Origin: SHLQ01 sp964517125
GTDB taxonomy: Bacteria > Actinomycetota > Acidimicrobiia > Acidimicrobiales > SHLQ01
Reading direction: 5' to 3'
Length of the DNA stretch: 64,000 bases
NCBI GenBank assembly: GCA_964517125.1
Contig: CAZFBD010000013.1
Coordinates: 1-64,000 of the forward strand
The translations under genes and the position numbers were made by a program. Positions 7,825-15,695 of the stretch are shown one piece after another. Positions within the stretch are counted from its first letter, which is position 1. Each line of letters opens with the position of its first letter. Below the pieces are notes generated by a model. It was not told the origin of the DNA. It did no database searches and saw nothing but the letters and a program-made list of their open reading frames with translations.

Positions 7825-8601
7825 CTAGGCCAGGCGTCCGTAGAACGTCATCAGCGCCGAATCAGAGAGCTTCACGTTTGGCTCGTCGTTGAACGCAAAC
7901 ACGACAAGCAACCGCGTGGTGTCACCCTCGGTTGGTGTCACTCGGTGCATGGCGTCGCGACCCCGAAACAGCACCAGGGCACCTGGCTCGAACGAGAGCG
8001 TCTCTACTGGAGTCACCCCATCGAGAATCTGGCCAACCGCCTCGTACGCCTGGTCTCCGGCATCGGCGTTTCGGACCTGCGGAACGTACTCGAACACGCC
8101 CCCGCCCTCGGGGGCCTGCAACAGCATGGTCACGGCAAACGCCGAGTTGTCGAAATGCCAGCCGAGTTCCATGCCCTCGGCGGCAAAGTGCACATTGATC
8201 GACGACAGGTCGTCGTCATACGGGTGAATGGCAGAAATACCGAGGACTCCGCACAGAAAGCTCCGAAAGTCGTCGTCGTCATAGACGGCGCGTAGTGGAG
8301 AGCCAGCAGGTATTGCATCGTCGGCGATCAGACCCTTGCTGCTCACGATCTGGCGGTTGCGGGGGTGGTCGGAAGCGACGTCCGGATCATTGTCGGTGAG
8401 ATAGACGTTGTGGGTTGAGTTCGCGTAGTAGGCATGCGGCTCGTGGGGTGCCGAGGCCGCAATGATCTCAGCAATCGACTCGGCGGAGAAGAACGCGTCG
8501 AGTACCAACGCACCGTCGGCATTGAGCGCGGACCGGCACTCCTCGACGTACTCGGGCCTCGTGATGGGGTGAGCGGAGGCATTGATGTGCTCAACGGTCA
8601 T
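7825..8601 (-). CDS. 2-oxoglutarate/Fe(II) oxygenase (HalD/ArpA-like)
   Basis: A 258-residue protein with the facial triad of 2OG-Fe(II) oxygenases: His and Asp in ELGWHFDNSAFAVTMLLQ, the distal His in AMHRVTPTEGD, and the 2OG-binding Arg in TTRLLVVFAFND. The double-stranded beta-helix arrangement and the EGGGVFEYVP loop resemble the HalD/ArpA group. I chose ATG 8601 because it overlaps the hutI stop by 4 bp (ATGA); the longer reading that starts at 9063 is antisense-like filler across hutI. It is the last gene of the hut operon and is presumably co-translated with it. Its substrate is unknown; an amino acid or small acid linked to histidine breakdown is an inference from context only. Confidence 0.82.
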   Translation of the reverse strand: MTVEHINASAHPITRPEYVEECRSALNADGALVLDAFFSAESIAEIIAASAPHEPHAYYANSTHNVYLTDNDPDVASDHPRNRQIVSSKGLIADDAIPAGSPLRAVYDDDDFRSFLCGVLGISAIHPYDDDLSSINVHFAAEGMELGWHFDNSAFAVTMLLQAPEGGGVFEYVPQVRNADAGDQAYEAVGQILDGVTPVETLSFEPGALVLFRGRDAMHRVTPTEGDTTRLLVVFAFNDEPNVKLSDSALMTFYGRLA

Positions 8602-9794
8602 GGCTGCTCCGTGGAAGTGGATGATGGTTGCCCAAGTGGGCCGATCGTCTGGCGGATGAGCGGCACACCGGGACGGTACGCCAAGTGGTGGTGCGATGGT
8701 GCGTCGAGGATGACCGCGTGTGCTCGCGCACCCGGAGCAAGGTGACCGATATCGGTGCGTCGCAGTGCCCGAGCGCCACCGAGTGTGACAGCGTGCACCG
8801 CTTCGTCGATGGTCATGTTCATCTCCCGGACAGCGATGGCAAGACAGAACGAGATGGAGGTGGTGTAGCTGGAACCGGGATTGCAGTTGGAGGCGATCGC
8901 GACGGCGACCCCAGCGTCCAGAACTCGTCGCGCATCGATGTACGGCTGCTTCGTCGAGAAGTCGGCGGCCGGCAGGAACGTGGCCACGGTGTCGCTCCCG
9001 GCCAAGGCATCGATATCGGCGTCGGTCAGGTGTGTGCAGTGGTCGACCGACGCACATCCACACTCGACCGCCAGTTGCACCCCTCCACTGGTTCCTAGCT
9101 GATTGCCATGAAGCCGTAGACCCAGCCCCGCGTTGCGACCAGCTTCGAGAACGGCGCGGCTCTGGTCGACATCGAATGCTCCGACTTCGCAGAACGCGTC
9201 AATCCATTTCGCATGTGGGGCCGCAGCAGCCAACATATCGCTGCAGACCAGATCGATGTAGTCATCGGAGCGACCGGCGAATTCGCTCGGCAGTAGGTGG
9301 GCTCCGAGGAAGGTGGTTTCGGTCGTGTGGGTTTCGGCGATCTGTAGAGCCCGAGCCTCGTCGGCAACGTTCAGCCCATAGCCCGACTTGATCTCGATCG
9401 TGGTGGTGCCGGCTCGGTGGGCTTCGGCCAGGCGAAGGCGCACCAGTCGATCGAGCTCGGCGGTTGACGTGGCCCTGGTTGCATCGGTGGTGACGCGAAT
9501 TCCGCCGCCGTCGTAGGGCTGCCCGGACATCCGGGCGGTGAACTCCTCGGAACGGTCACCGGCGAAGACCAGGTGTGTATGGGAGTCGACGAAGCCCGGA
9601 AGGACGCAGGCGCCCTCGGCATCGATCCGGTCATCGGCCACGGCACCGGCCGGACCGACCTCCAGCACGGCGTCATTGCCCAGTACGAGCGATGCGTTCT
9701 CCACGATCCCCAACGGCCCTCGTCCAAGGGCAGGGTCGTTCGTGATCAACATGCCAATGTTGTCCACCACCAGCGTTCGTTCGCCTGAGGTCAT
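8598..9794 (-). CDS. hutI: Imidazolonepropionase
   Basis: A 398-residue amidohydrolase that opens the ring of 4-imidazolone-5-propanoate to give N-formimino-L-glutamate, the third step of histidine breakdown. Visible are the metal site SHTHLVFAGDR (HxH), the substrate loop GIRVTTDATRATS, the KSGYGL motif typical of HutI, and the LHGNQLG and DHCTHL histidines of the barrel. Start ATG 9794 overlaps the hutF stop by 4 bp; its own stop overlaps the oxygenase start by 4 bp. Length fits the family (about 400). Expected to be cytoplasmic and metal (Zn or Fe) dependent. Confidence 0.95.
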   Translation of the reverse strand: MTSGERTLVVDNIGMLITNDPALGRGPLGIVENASLVLGNDAVLEVGPAGAVADDRIDAEGACVLPGFVDSHTHLVFAGDRSEEFTARMSGQPYDGGGIRVTTDATRATSTAELDRLVRLRLAEAHRAGTTTIEIKSGYGLNVADEARALQIAETHTTETTFLGAHLLPSEFAGRSDDYIDLVCSDMLAAAAPHAKWIDAFCEVGAFDVDQSRAVLEAGRNAGLGLRLHGNQLGTSGGVQLAVECGCASVDHCTHLTDADIDALAGSDTVATFLPAADFSTKQPYIDARRVLDAGVAVAIASNCNPGSSYTTSISFCLAIAVREMNMTIDEAVHAVTLGGARALRRTDIGHLAPGARAHAVILDAPSHHHLAYRPGVPLIRQTIGPLGQPSSTSTEQP

Positions 9795-11128
9795 GTCAAC
9801 AACTCCTCGATGCATGCGTTGAGCTCGGCCGCCACGTCGACGACATGGTGCAGCCCCCGTGATGCCACAGTCTTTCCGTCAATGATGACCGAGGTGATGT
9901 CCGAGACCGTCGAGGCGAAGATCGCTGCCTCGACCAGGAGATCGCCCGGACTACCAGCCAGTCGTGGGGTGTCCAAGTCGATGGTGACAAGGTCGGCGCG
10001 CATTCCCTCGGCGATGGACCCGGCGTCGTCCCAACCGAGAGAACGATGGCCGCTGGTGGTCGCCATGGTCATGAGCTCCGGTGCAGAGTGGATTCCGCGT
10101 TGTTGTGATCGAAGTCGTTCGTTGAGCTCGACCGCACGGGCCTCGGTCATCTGGTCGACGACAGCGTGTGAGTCACTGCCCAAACAGAGCGACGCGCCCG
10201 CGCGGACCAGTTCCGGGGTTGGCCCAATGCCGTCGCCAAGGTCACGTTCGGTTGTGGGGCACATGCAGACAAACGCGTTGTGGATGCCAAGAAGTGCAAC
10301 GTCGTGCTCCGTGAGGTGAGTCGCATGAACTGCGGTGAATCGGGTCTGTAGAACACCAACCGATTCGAGCAGCTCGAGGGGCGTGCAATGAAGCCATGAT
10401 TGGAGCTGATCGTTCTCGTTGGTCTGCTCGGAGACGTGTGCGTGGAGGGGCGCGTCGTGTGCGCTCGCCCATTCGGCGACAACAGCCATGCCATCTGGGT
10501 CCACGGCCCGAACGGAGTGGATGGCCGCTCCGATTCGTTGGCCGGGGGATGGGTTGAGCCGGCCGACGCGCTCCACCCAACGATCAGGCTCACCATCGGA
10601 GAAGCGATGCTGCACCCCGTCGAGTTTCTTGTGACCGCCGCCTTCAATACCGCCATGGAGGTACAGGGCATCGAGGAGCGTGATTCGGACTCCTGCATCG
10701 GCGGCTGCCGCAAGGACCGCTTGCCCCATGGCGTTCGGGTCCTGGTACGGAGCGCCGTTTGGCAGGTGGTGGACGTAGTGAAACTCGCCCACGACAGCCA
10801 TTCCGGCCACCGCCATCTCGGCGAACACCGCACGCGCCAGACGGTGATAGTTGTCGGGATGCAGCTGTTCTGCTGCGCGGTACATGATTCTTCGCCAGGT
10901 CCAGAAGCTTCCGCGCTCGGCCTGCACGCGGGAACGCAGCGCCCGATGAAACGCATGACTATGAGCATTGGCGAATCCGGGAACCGTGAAGCCTTGGAGA
11001 ACTGTCGCACCCGACGGCGTTCGGGTGTCGCTCTGCACCCGAACGAATCGGCCCTCGCGTTCGTCGATGGTGACTCCTCTTTCGACGGTTCCGTCAATGA
11101 GTGCGTGTTCGCACCACCAGGTGGTCAT
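9791..11128 (-). CDS. hutF: Formimidoylglutamate deiminase
   Basis: A 445-residue amidohydrolase of the AtzF/TrzN-like group. It carries the HxH metal motif in GFANAHSHAFHRALR, the YVHH segment, HVSEQTNEN, and CLGSDSHAVVD for the final Asp. HutF converts N-formimino-L-glutamate to N-formyl-L-glutamate and ammonia, which then needs a deformylase (classically HutG) to give glutamate and formate. Start ATG 11128 overlaps the stop of the deformylase-like gene upstream by 4 bp. That the next gene upstream is a peptide-deformylase homologue rather than hutG is notable. Guanine deaminase-like relatives exist, but the hut context makes HutF the strong choice. Confidence 0.92.
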   Translation of the reverse strand: MTTWWCEHALIDGTVERGVTIDEREGRFVRVQSDTRTPSGATVLQGFTVPGFANAHSHAFHRALRSRVQAERGSFWTWRRIMYRAAEQLHPDNYHRLARAVFAEMAVAGMAVVGEFHYVHHLPNGAPYQDPNAMGQAVLAAAADAGVRITLLDALYLHGGIEGGGHKKLDGVQHRFSDGEPDRWVERVGRLNPSPGQRIGAAIHSVRAVDPDGMAVVAEWASAHDAPLHAHVSEQTNENDQLQSWLHCTPLELLESVGVLQTRFTAVHATHLTEHDVALLGIHNAFVCMCPTTERDLGDGIGPTPELVRAGASLCLGSDSHAVVDQMTEARAVELNERLRSQQRGIHSAPELMTMATTSGHRSLGWDDAGSIAEGMRADLVTIDLDTPRLAGSPGDLLVEAAIFASTVSDITSVIIDGKTVASRGLHHVVDVAAELNACIEELLT

Positions 11129-11697
11129 GAACCAACCCGTTCCACAAACGCGGTGATCCGTTCGACGAATGCGGCACGGTGGTGCGTGTCGAATTCCTCC
11201 CATGTGGCCAAGGTGGTGGGGTCGTGCACCTTGTCGATGAAGAGCAACCCGTCCAGGTGATCGCATTCGTGTTGCCAGGTCCCGGCGGTCAGTCCCCGCT
11301 TGATTTCATCGTGGGCCACTCCGTTGCGATCCAGGTACCGAACTCGGACATTGACGTGGCGCAGAACGTTGCCTCGCATGGGAACCGAGAGACAACCCTC
11401 GTTGACGTCGACGAGCTCGTCGTCGAGTGGCTCGATGATGGGGTTGATGGCAACGGTGAGCGGTATGCGGGGCTTGTAGGGATAGCGGGGGTTCTCGCCC
11501 ACTTCCATCACTGCGATCCGCACGTGTGCGCCAACCTGTGTTGCCGCGAGCCCGGCACCATTGGCGTGTCGCATCGTTTCGATCAGATCATCGATCAGTT
11601 GCTGGATCGCTTGGGAACTGATATCGATCGGGTCGACGGGTTCGGCCACGATTCGAAGCTCGGGGTTTCCAATGGTGAGGATGGGGCGAACGGTCAT
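11125..11697 (-). CDS. Peptide-deformylase family protein within the hut operon (candidate N-formylglutamate deformylase)
   Basis: A 190-residue peptide-deformylase homologue with all three catalytic motifs: GAGLAATQ (motif 1), EGCLSVP with the metal-ligand Cys (motif 2) and QHECDHLDG with both ligand His and the catalytic Glu (motif 3). Classical PDF removes the formyl group from nascent protein N-termini. Here the gene is embedded in the hut operon with 4-bp overlaps on both sides (hutH paralogue upstream, hutF downstream). HutF makes N-formyl-L-glutamate, and no hutG is present in the locus, so this enzyme could supply the missing deformylation step; that is inference. The alternative is a housekeeping def gene that drifted into the operon. 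Confidence 0.85.
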   Translation of the reverse strand: MTVRPILTIGNPELRIVAEPVDPIDISSQAIQQLIDDLIETMRHANGAGLAATQVGAHVRIAVMEVGENPRYPYKPRIPLTVAINPIIEPLDDELVDVNEGCLSVPMRGNVLRHVNVRVRYLDRNGVAHDEIKRGLTAGTWQHECDHLDGLLFIDKVHDPTTLATWEEFDTHHRAAFVERITAFVERVGS

Positions 11698-13184
11698 ACG
11701 AGCACCTTTGTCGTTGCGGCATCTGCGAGTGTGGCCTGCGCTTGCTGGAGCTCCCGCAAGCAATCGACAACAGTTTCCAGGTCGAACACCTGCAGCCCTT
11801 CTGTTCCCATGGGCAGCAATGGCCCGATTGCGTCGACCACGTGGCGGAGACCAACTCCCAGTTGTTCGGCGGCGATTCCACGACGGAGGATCGCCCAAAC
11901 CGCAATCGTGGTCTCGATCGCCACAATGAGGTTGCATGCCTCGAGCTGGCGCTCGAGGTCATGGACGGCGTGCAGAGCGTGGCTGGCCGTGTCCTCGACA
12001 CCGTCTGCGAGCTGGCCGATCGAATGCAGAAGGTGCGGTTGGGCCCAGATCTTGACCGAGGTGATCAGCGAGGCCGCAATGTGTCCCAGGTTCAGGAACT
12101 GCACTCCGCCGATTGGATCGTCCTCGGCCGCGAGCCCGATCGGCAGACCGGAAAACGATGGCCACTGGATCTTCTGAATTCGTTCGCCAGCCACGTCGAC
12201 CACCTTCGCCAACGCCTGACGACAACCATCCAGGGCCAGCGTCATTCTGGTGCTGTCCATGTTCCCGTGGGAGTACACGACCTTCGGGCCCACGTTGACC
12301 AACGGATTGACCGTGACCGCATTGAGCTCGACGTTCCACACATCGGTCAACCAGTCCGTGAACTCCCGTGCTGCACCGTGGATCTGTGACACGTTTCGGA
12401 AGCTCAGCGGGTCCTGAAGCAGTCGTGCCTCACCGTCGTTCCACAGGGTGCTTCCGGCCAGCAGATCACGAAGTCTCGCTGCGGCAGCCGCTTGGCCGGT
12501 TCGTTCGTGGACCGAGTTCACCGGTTCAGAAACGGCGTCAAGATTCGCTCGGAACCCCTCCATTGTGAGGGCGGCCGCCATGTCCATGGTGTCGAGCAGC
12601 CGATGTACGGCGTGGATCTGAAAGGCGCCCGTCGCAAGGCTGATGGCATTGGAGTTGATGAGTGCCAGAGCTTCTTTCGGACCCGGGAGCCCTGCGGCAG
12701 AGGGAAGGCCAAGTAGCCAGTCGGCGATCTGGCTCAGCGGAACCAGGTCCGAGGCACCGACTGAACCAGCAGCGTCAACGTTGGGCATGTCCTGCAGTGC
12801 GATCGCCTCGCAGAGCACGTCGAGCAGATGCGGAGACACTCCGGCGGTCCCCGACGAGAACTGCTGCGCGATGATGATGAGTGCGGCCCGAACCACCTGT
12901 GGTTGCACCGAGGGGCCGGGCACCCGGGTGGCATGTCCGCGAATGAGTCGGAGGTTGTACTCGTCGAGTTCGCCGGGTTCGACGGGGTGGCTCTTCTGAG
13001 ACCCCACCCCGGTGGTCACGCCGTAGGCGGCGATGGCGTTGTCGACCAGGTGGTCAACAGCTGCGCGTCCAGCGCGAACTCGGTCCAGTGCAGCGGCATC
13101 GATAGCGATACGACGCCTGTCGCTCGTCGCCAGCTGGACCACGCGTTTGCAGCTGAGCGGCTCCTTGCCGAGCGTGTGGTTCAT
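11694..13184 (-). CDS. Histidine/aromatic ammonia-lyase paralogue with altered MIO triad
   Basis: A 496-residue member of the HAL/PAL fold. The MIO cofactor of the family forms from Ala-Ser-Gly; here the loop reads GSVGASDLVPL, i.e. Ala144-Ser145-Asp146, as if the Gly of GASGDLAPL were deleted. Other active-site positions also differ from the canonical hutH at 15695: INSN instead of TNGT, QDPLSFR instead of QDAYSIR (Tyr to Leu), and SHGN instead of NFHG, while the AYGVTTGVG segment and a Glu in GVEDTASH remain. It may have lost lyase activity and taken another role. Start ATG 13184 lies 10 bp after hutU; the stop overlaps the deformylase start (ATGA). It is co-transcribed with the hut genes. 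Confidence 0.85.
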   Translation of the reverse strand: MNHTLGKEPLSCKRVVQLATSDRRRIAIDAAALDRVRAGRAAVDHLVDNAIAAYGVTTGVGSQKSHPVEPGELDEYNLRLIRGHATRVPGPSVQPQVVRAALIIIAQQFSSGTAGVSPHLLDVLCEAIALQDMPNVDAAGSVGASDLVPLSQIADWLLGLPSAAGLPGPKEALALINSNAISLATGAFQIHAVHRLLDTMDMAAALTMEGFRANLDAVSEPVNSVHERTGQAAAAARLRDLLAGSTLWNDGEARLLQDPLSFRNVSQIHGAAREFTDWLTDVWNVELNAVTVNPLVNVGPKVVYSHGNMDSTRMTLALDGCRQALAKVVDVAGERIQKIQWPSFSGLPIGLAAEDDPIGGVQFLNLGHIAASLITSVKIWAQPHLLHSIGQLADGVEDTASHALHAVHDLERQLEACNLIVAIETTIAVWAILRRGIAAEQLGVGLRHVVDAIGPLLPMGTEGLQVFDLETVVDCLRELQQAQATLADAATTKVLV

Positions 13185-13194
13185 CGGCGCAACA

Positions 13195-14889
13195 TCAGTC
13201 TGCGGAGCCCGACTGCATCGGGATGGCAACTCCGCGTTCGTCGGCGACCTCGATGGCGCGGTCGTAGCCAGCGTCCACATGGCGGATCACTCCCATTGCG
13301 GGATCGTTGGTGAGCACTCGTTCCAGCTTCTCGGCGGCAAGGTCGGTGCCGTCGGCGACGCTGACCTGTCCGGCATGGATCGACCTGCCAATGCCAACTC
13401 CACCTCCGTGGTGGACACTCACCCATGTGGCGCCCGAGCAGGTGTTGACCAGGCCATTGAGCAACGGCCAATCGGCAATGGCATCGGAACCGTCGATCAT
13501 GCCCTCGGTCTCCCGGTACGGCGACGCGACCGAACCCGAGTCGAGGTGATCGCGGCCAATCACCACCGGTGCCTTCAGTTCGCCCGACCTGACCATCTCA
13601 TTGAATCGCAAGCCAAGGAGGTGACGCTCGCCGTACCCGAGCCAACAGATTCGGGCTGGCAGGCCCTGGAATGCGACACGTTCGCCAGCGAGGCGAATCC
13701 ACTTGGCCAGGCCTTCGTTCTCCGGGAACATCTCGAGGACGACCCGGTCGGTGGCGGCGATGTCGGCGGGATCACCCGACAGCGCAACCCAGCGGAAGGG
13801 TCCGAGTCCCTCGCAGAAGAGCGGTCGGATGTACGCCGGGAGGAACCCCGGGTAGTCGAACGCCCGGTCGAAGCCACCAAGCTTGGCCTCGGCACGAAGG
13901 CTGTTCCCGTAGTCGAACACCTCGGCACCAGCGTCCATGAACCCGACCATGGCCTGACAGTGTGCAGCCATGGCCGCACGGGACCGGCGAGTGAATTCGG
14001 TGGGGTCCGTGATTTTCAGTTCGGCGGCGGCTTCAGGAGCGAGGTCATTGGGAAGGTAGCTGAGTGGGTCATGGGCGCTGGTCTGATCGGTCACGATGTC
14101 GGCGTCGACCCCGTCGGCGAGCAACCGGGGAAGAACGTCGGCTGCATTGCCGAGGAGTCCGACGGACAGGGGTGTCTTCGTGCGCTTCGCTTCGGCAACC
14201 CGAGCAACGGCAGTGGCGTAGTCCGGCGCAATCTCGTCGAGGTACCGATGAGCGACGCGGCGCTCGAGCATGTGCTGGTCGACGTCGATGACCAGGACGA
14301 CTCCGTCGTTCATCGTGACAGCAAGCGGCTGTGCGCCACCCATGCCGCCGGCTCCGGCCGTGATCGTGAGTGTTCCGGCAAGCGTTCCACCGAAGCGCTT
14401 GCGGGCGATCTCAGCGAAGCACTCATATGTTCCCTGCAGGATCCCTTGCGTGCCGATGTAGATCCATGAGCCTGCGGTCATCTGCCCGTACATGGTCAAT
14501 CCCTGGTGCTCGAGACGCCGAAACTCATCCCAGTTGGCCCAGTCGGGAACCAGGTTCGAGTTCGCCAACAAGACGCGCGGCGCCCATTCGTGCGTGCGCA
14601 TCACACCCACCGGCTTGCCCGACTGCACGAGCAGGGTCTCGTCGCGTTCGAGTGTCGTCAGGGTGCGGAGCATCGCCTTGTACGCGGGCCACGACCGAGC
14701 TGCACGACCGGTTCCTCCGTACACGACCAACTCATCGGGGTTCTCGGCCACCTCGGGGTCGAGGTTGTTCTGCAACATGCGAAAGGCAGCTTCCTGTTGC
14801 CAACCCTTGCAGGTGAGCTCGGTGCCGCGGGGTGCTGCGATGCCGGTGACGGGGGTGCCGATCCGGCCGTTCGTGGGAGCAGTGGTCAT
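13195..14889 (-). CDS. hutU: Urocanate hydratase
   Basis: A 564-residue urocanase, normal length for the family, converting urocanate to 4-imidazolone-5-propanoate with tightly bound NAD+. Seen are the N-terminal RGTELTCKGWQQEAAFRMLQNNLDPEVAE and VVYGGTGRAARSW signatures, the GAGGMGGAQPLA dinucleotide loop, and the region QGLPARICWLGYGERHLLG with the active-site Cys. Start ATG 14889 is the first gene of the minus-strand hut operon; upstream is a 101-bp divergent promoter region shared with the IclR regulator, with two inverted repeats. Upstream in-frame codons to 14955 run into that control region and are unlikely to be translated. Confidence 0.96.
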   Translation of the reverse strand: MTTAPTNGRIGTPVTGIAAPRGTELTCKGWQQEAAFRMLQNNLDPEVAENPDELVVYGGTGRAARSWPAYKAMLRTLTTLERDETLLVQSGKPVGVMRTHEWAPRVLLANSNLVPDWANWDEFRRLEHQGLTMYGQMTAGSWIYIGTQGILQGTYECFAEIARKRFGGTLAGTLTITAGAGGMGGAQPLAVTMNDGVVLVIDVDQHMLERRVAHRYLDEIAPDYATAVARVAEAKRTKTPLSVGLLGNAADVLPRLLADGVDADIVTDQTSAHDPLSYLPNDLAPEAAAELKITDPTEFTRRSRAAMAAHCQAMVGFMDAGAEVFDYGNSLRAEAKLGGFDRAFDYPGFLPAYIRPLFCEGLGPFRWVALSGDPADIAATDRVVLEMFPENEGLAKWIRLAGERVAFQGLPARICWLGYGERHLLGLRFNEMVRSGELKAPVVIGRDHLDSGSVASPYRETEGMIDGSDAIADWPLLNGLVNTCSGATWVSVHHGGGVGIGRSIHAGQVSVADGTDLAAEKLERVLTNDPAMGVIRHVDAGYDRAIEVADERGVAIPMQSGSAD

Positions 14890-14922
14890 GGTTGCAGTGT
14901 GCTGACGAGTGACGTAGGTTGT

Positions 14923-14938
14923 CAACTCATAACAGTTG
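14923..14938. promoter_or_regulatory. Inverted repeat in the hutU-IclR divergent promoter region
   Basis: CAACT-N6-AGTTG, 34 bp upstream of the hutU start. It lies directly next to the stronger palindrome at 14938-14956, in the only non-coding gap of the hut locus, and may be part of an operator or a -35/-10 region. Confidence 0.4.
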
Positions 14939-14956
14939 ATGTCACCCAGTGACATC
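14938..14956. promoter_or_regulatory. Probable IclR-type operator between hutU and the regulator
   Basis: GATGTCAC-CCA-GTGACATC is a perfect inverted repeat with 8-bp arms and a 3-bp centre, located 49 bp upstream of hutU and 35 bp upstream of the IclR-family gene. IclR regulators bind short palindromes in such divergent regions, so this is the best candidate operator for both hut transcripts. No experimental consensus is matched; the assignment rests on position and symmetry. Confidence 0.6.
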
Positions 14957-14990
14957 CTAGTGAAGACTCAAGAGACAGTCGAAAGGTTCC

Positions 14991-15695
14991 ATGTCCACCG
15001 ACGTTCCCGTATCTGAACAGGTCCCGCGGTCCATCGAACGCCTCCTCGATCTCCTCGAGATCGTGCTGGCCGAGCCGGGGTGCACCCTGACCGCGGTTGC
15101 GGCAACAGCGGAGTTGACCCCAACAACGGCGCTTCGCTACCTGCGAGCGCTTGAGATCCGCGGCTATCTGGAACGCGACGAGCAGGGTCGTTTTCATTCG
15201 GGTGCAACGCTCCAACGAATCGCAGCAGCGCTCCACGACGAGGACCCACTCAGCGGCCTGGTGACAGCAGCGCAGCCCCACCTCCATGCCCTCGCGACGT
15301 CCACCGGCGAGTCGGTGTACCTGGTTGTGTCCGATGGTCGCACCGCCACCTATGTGGCCACCGCCGAAAGTGCCCGAGCCATTCGCCACGTCGGATGGGT
15401 CGGACAGAATGTTCCCCTCGACGGCACGGCGGCCGGAGCAGCATTCGCCAAGCCGGGCACCGCTGTGGTCAGAACCGGGGCCGTCGAACCCGACATCACT
15501 GCGATCTCCCTCGCCCTTGACGGTCATGACACGCTGGACATCGCAATTTCCATCGTCGGCCCCGACCAACGGCTGCGTGCAACCGATCGACAACACGCAA
15601 TCGTCGAGTTGGTAAGAACAGCGAAGACCTTCTCGGCCGAACTTGGCTTCGACAGCTCATTGGTTTCCACCATCGAACACAACGAGGTTGCTTGA
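14991..15695 (+). CDS. IclR-family transcriptional regulator of the hut genes
   Basis: A 234-residue IclR-type regulator: an N-terminal winged helix (SIERLLDLLEIVLAEPGCTLTAVAATAELTPTTALRYLRALEIRGYLERD) and a C-terminal GAF-like effector domain (HLHALATSTGESVYLVVSDGRTATYVATAES, and NVPLDGTAAGAAF). It is divergent from hutU and followed immediately by hutH (TGATG, one-base overlap), so it most likely controls histidine utilisation in response to urocanate or a related intermediate. Classical hut repressors are HutC (GntR) or HutP, so an IclR protein in this role is an alternative solution. A GAAAGG purine run precedes the ATG. Confidence 0.88.
   Translation: MSTDVPVSEQVPRSIERLLDLLEIVLAEPGCTLTAVAATAELTPTTALRYLRALEIRGYLERDEQGRFHSGATLQRIAAALHDEDPLSGLVTAAQPHLHALATSTGESVYLVVSDGRTATYVATAESARAIRHVGWVGQNVPLDGTAAGAAFAKPGTAVVRTGAVEPDITAISLALDGHDTLDIAISIVGPDQRLRATDRQHAIVELVRTAKTFSAELGFDSSLVSTIEHNEVA

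Noticed and set aside
7825..9063. N-terminal extension of the 2OG oxygenase to 412 residues
   Set aside because: The extra 154 residues lie antisense-like within hutI on another frame and are Arg/His-rich; ATG 8601 with the 4-bp overlap is the natural start.
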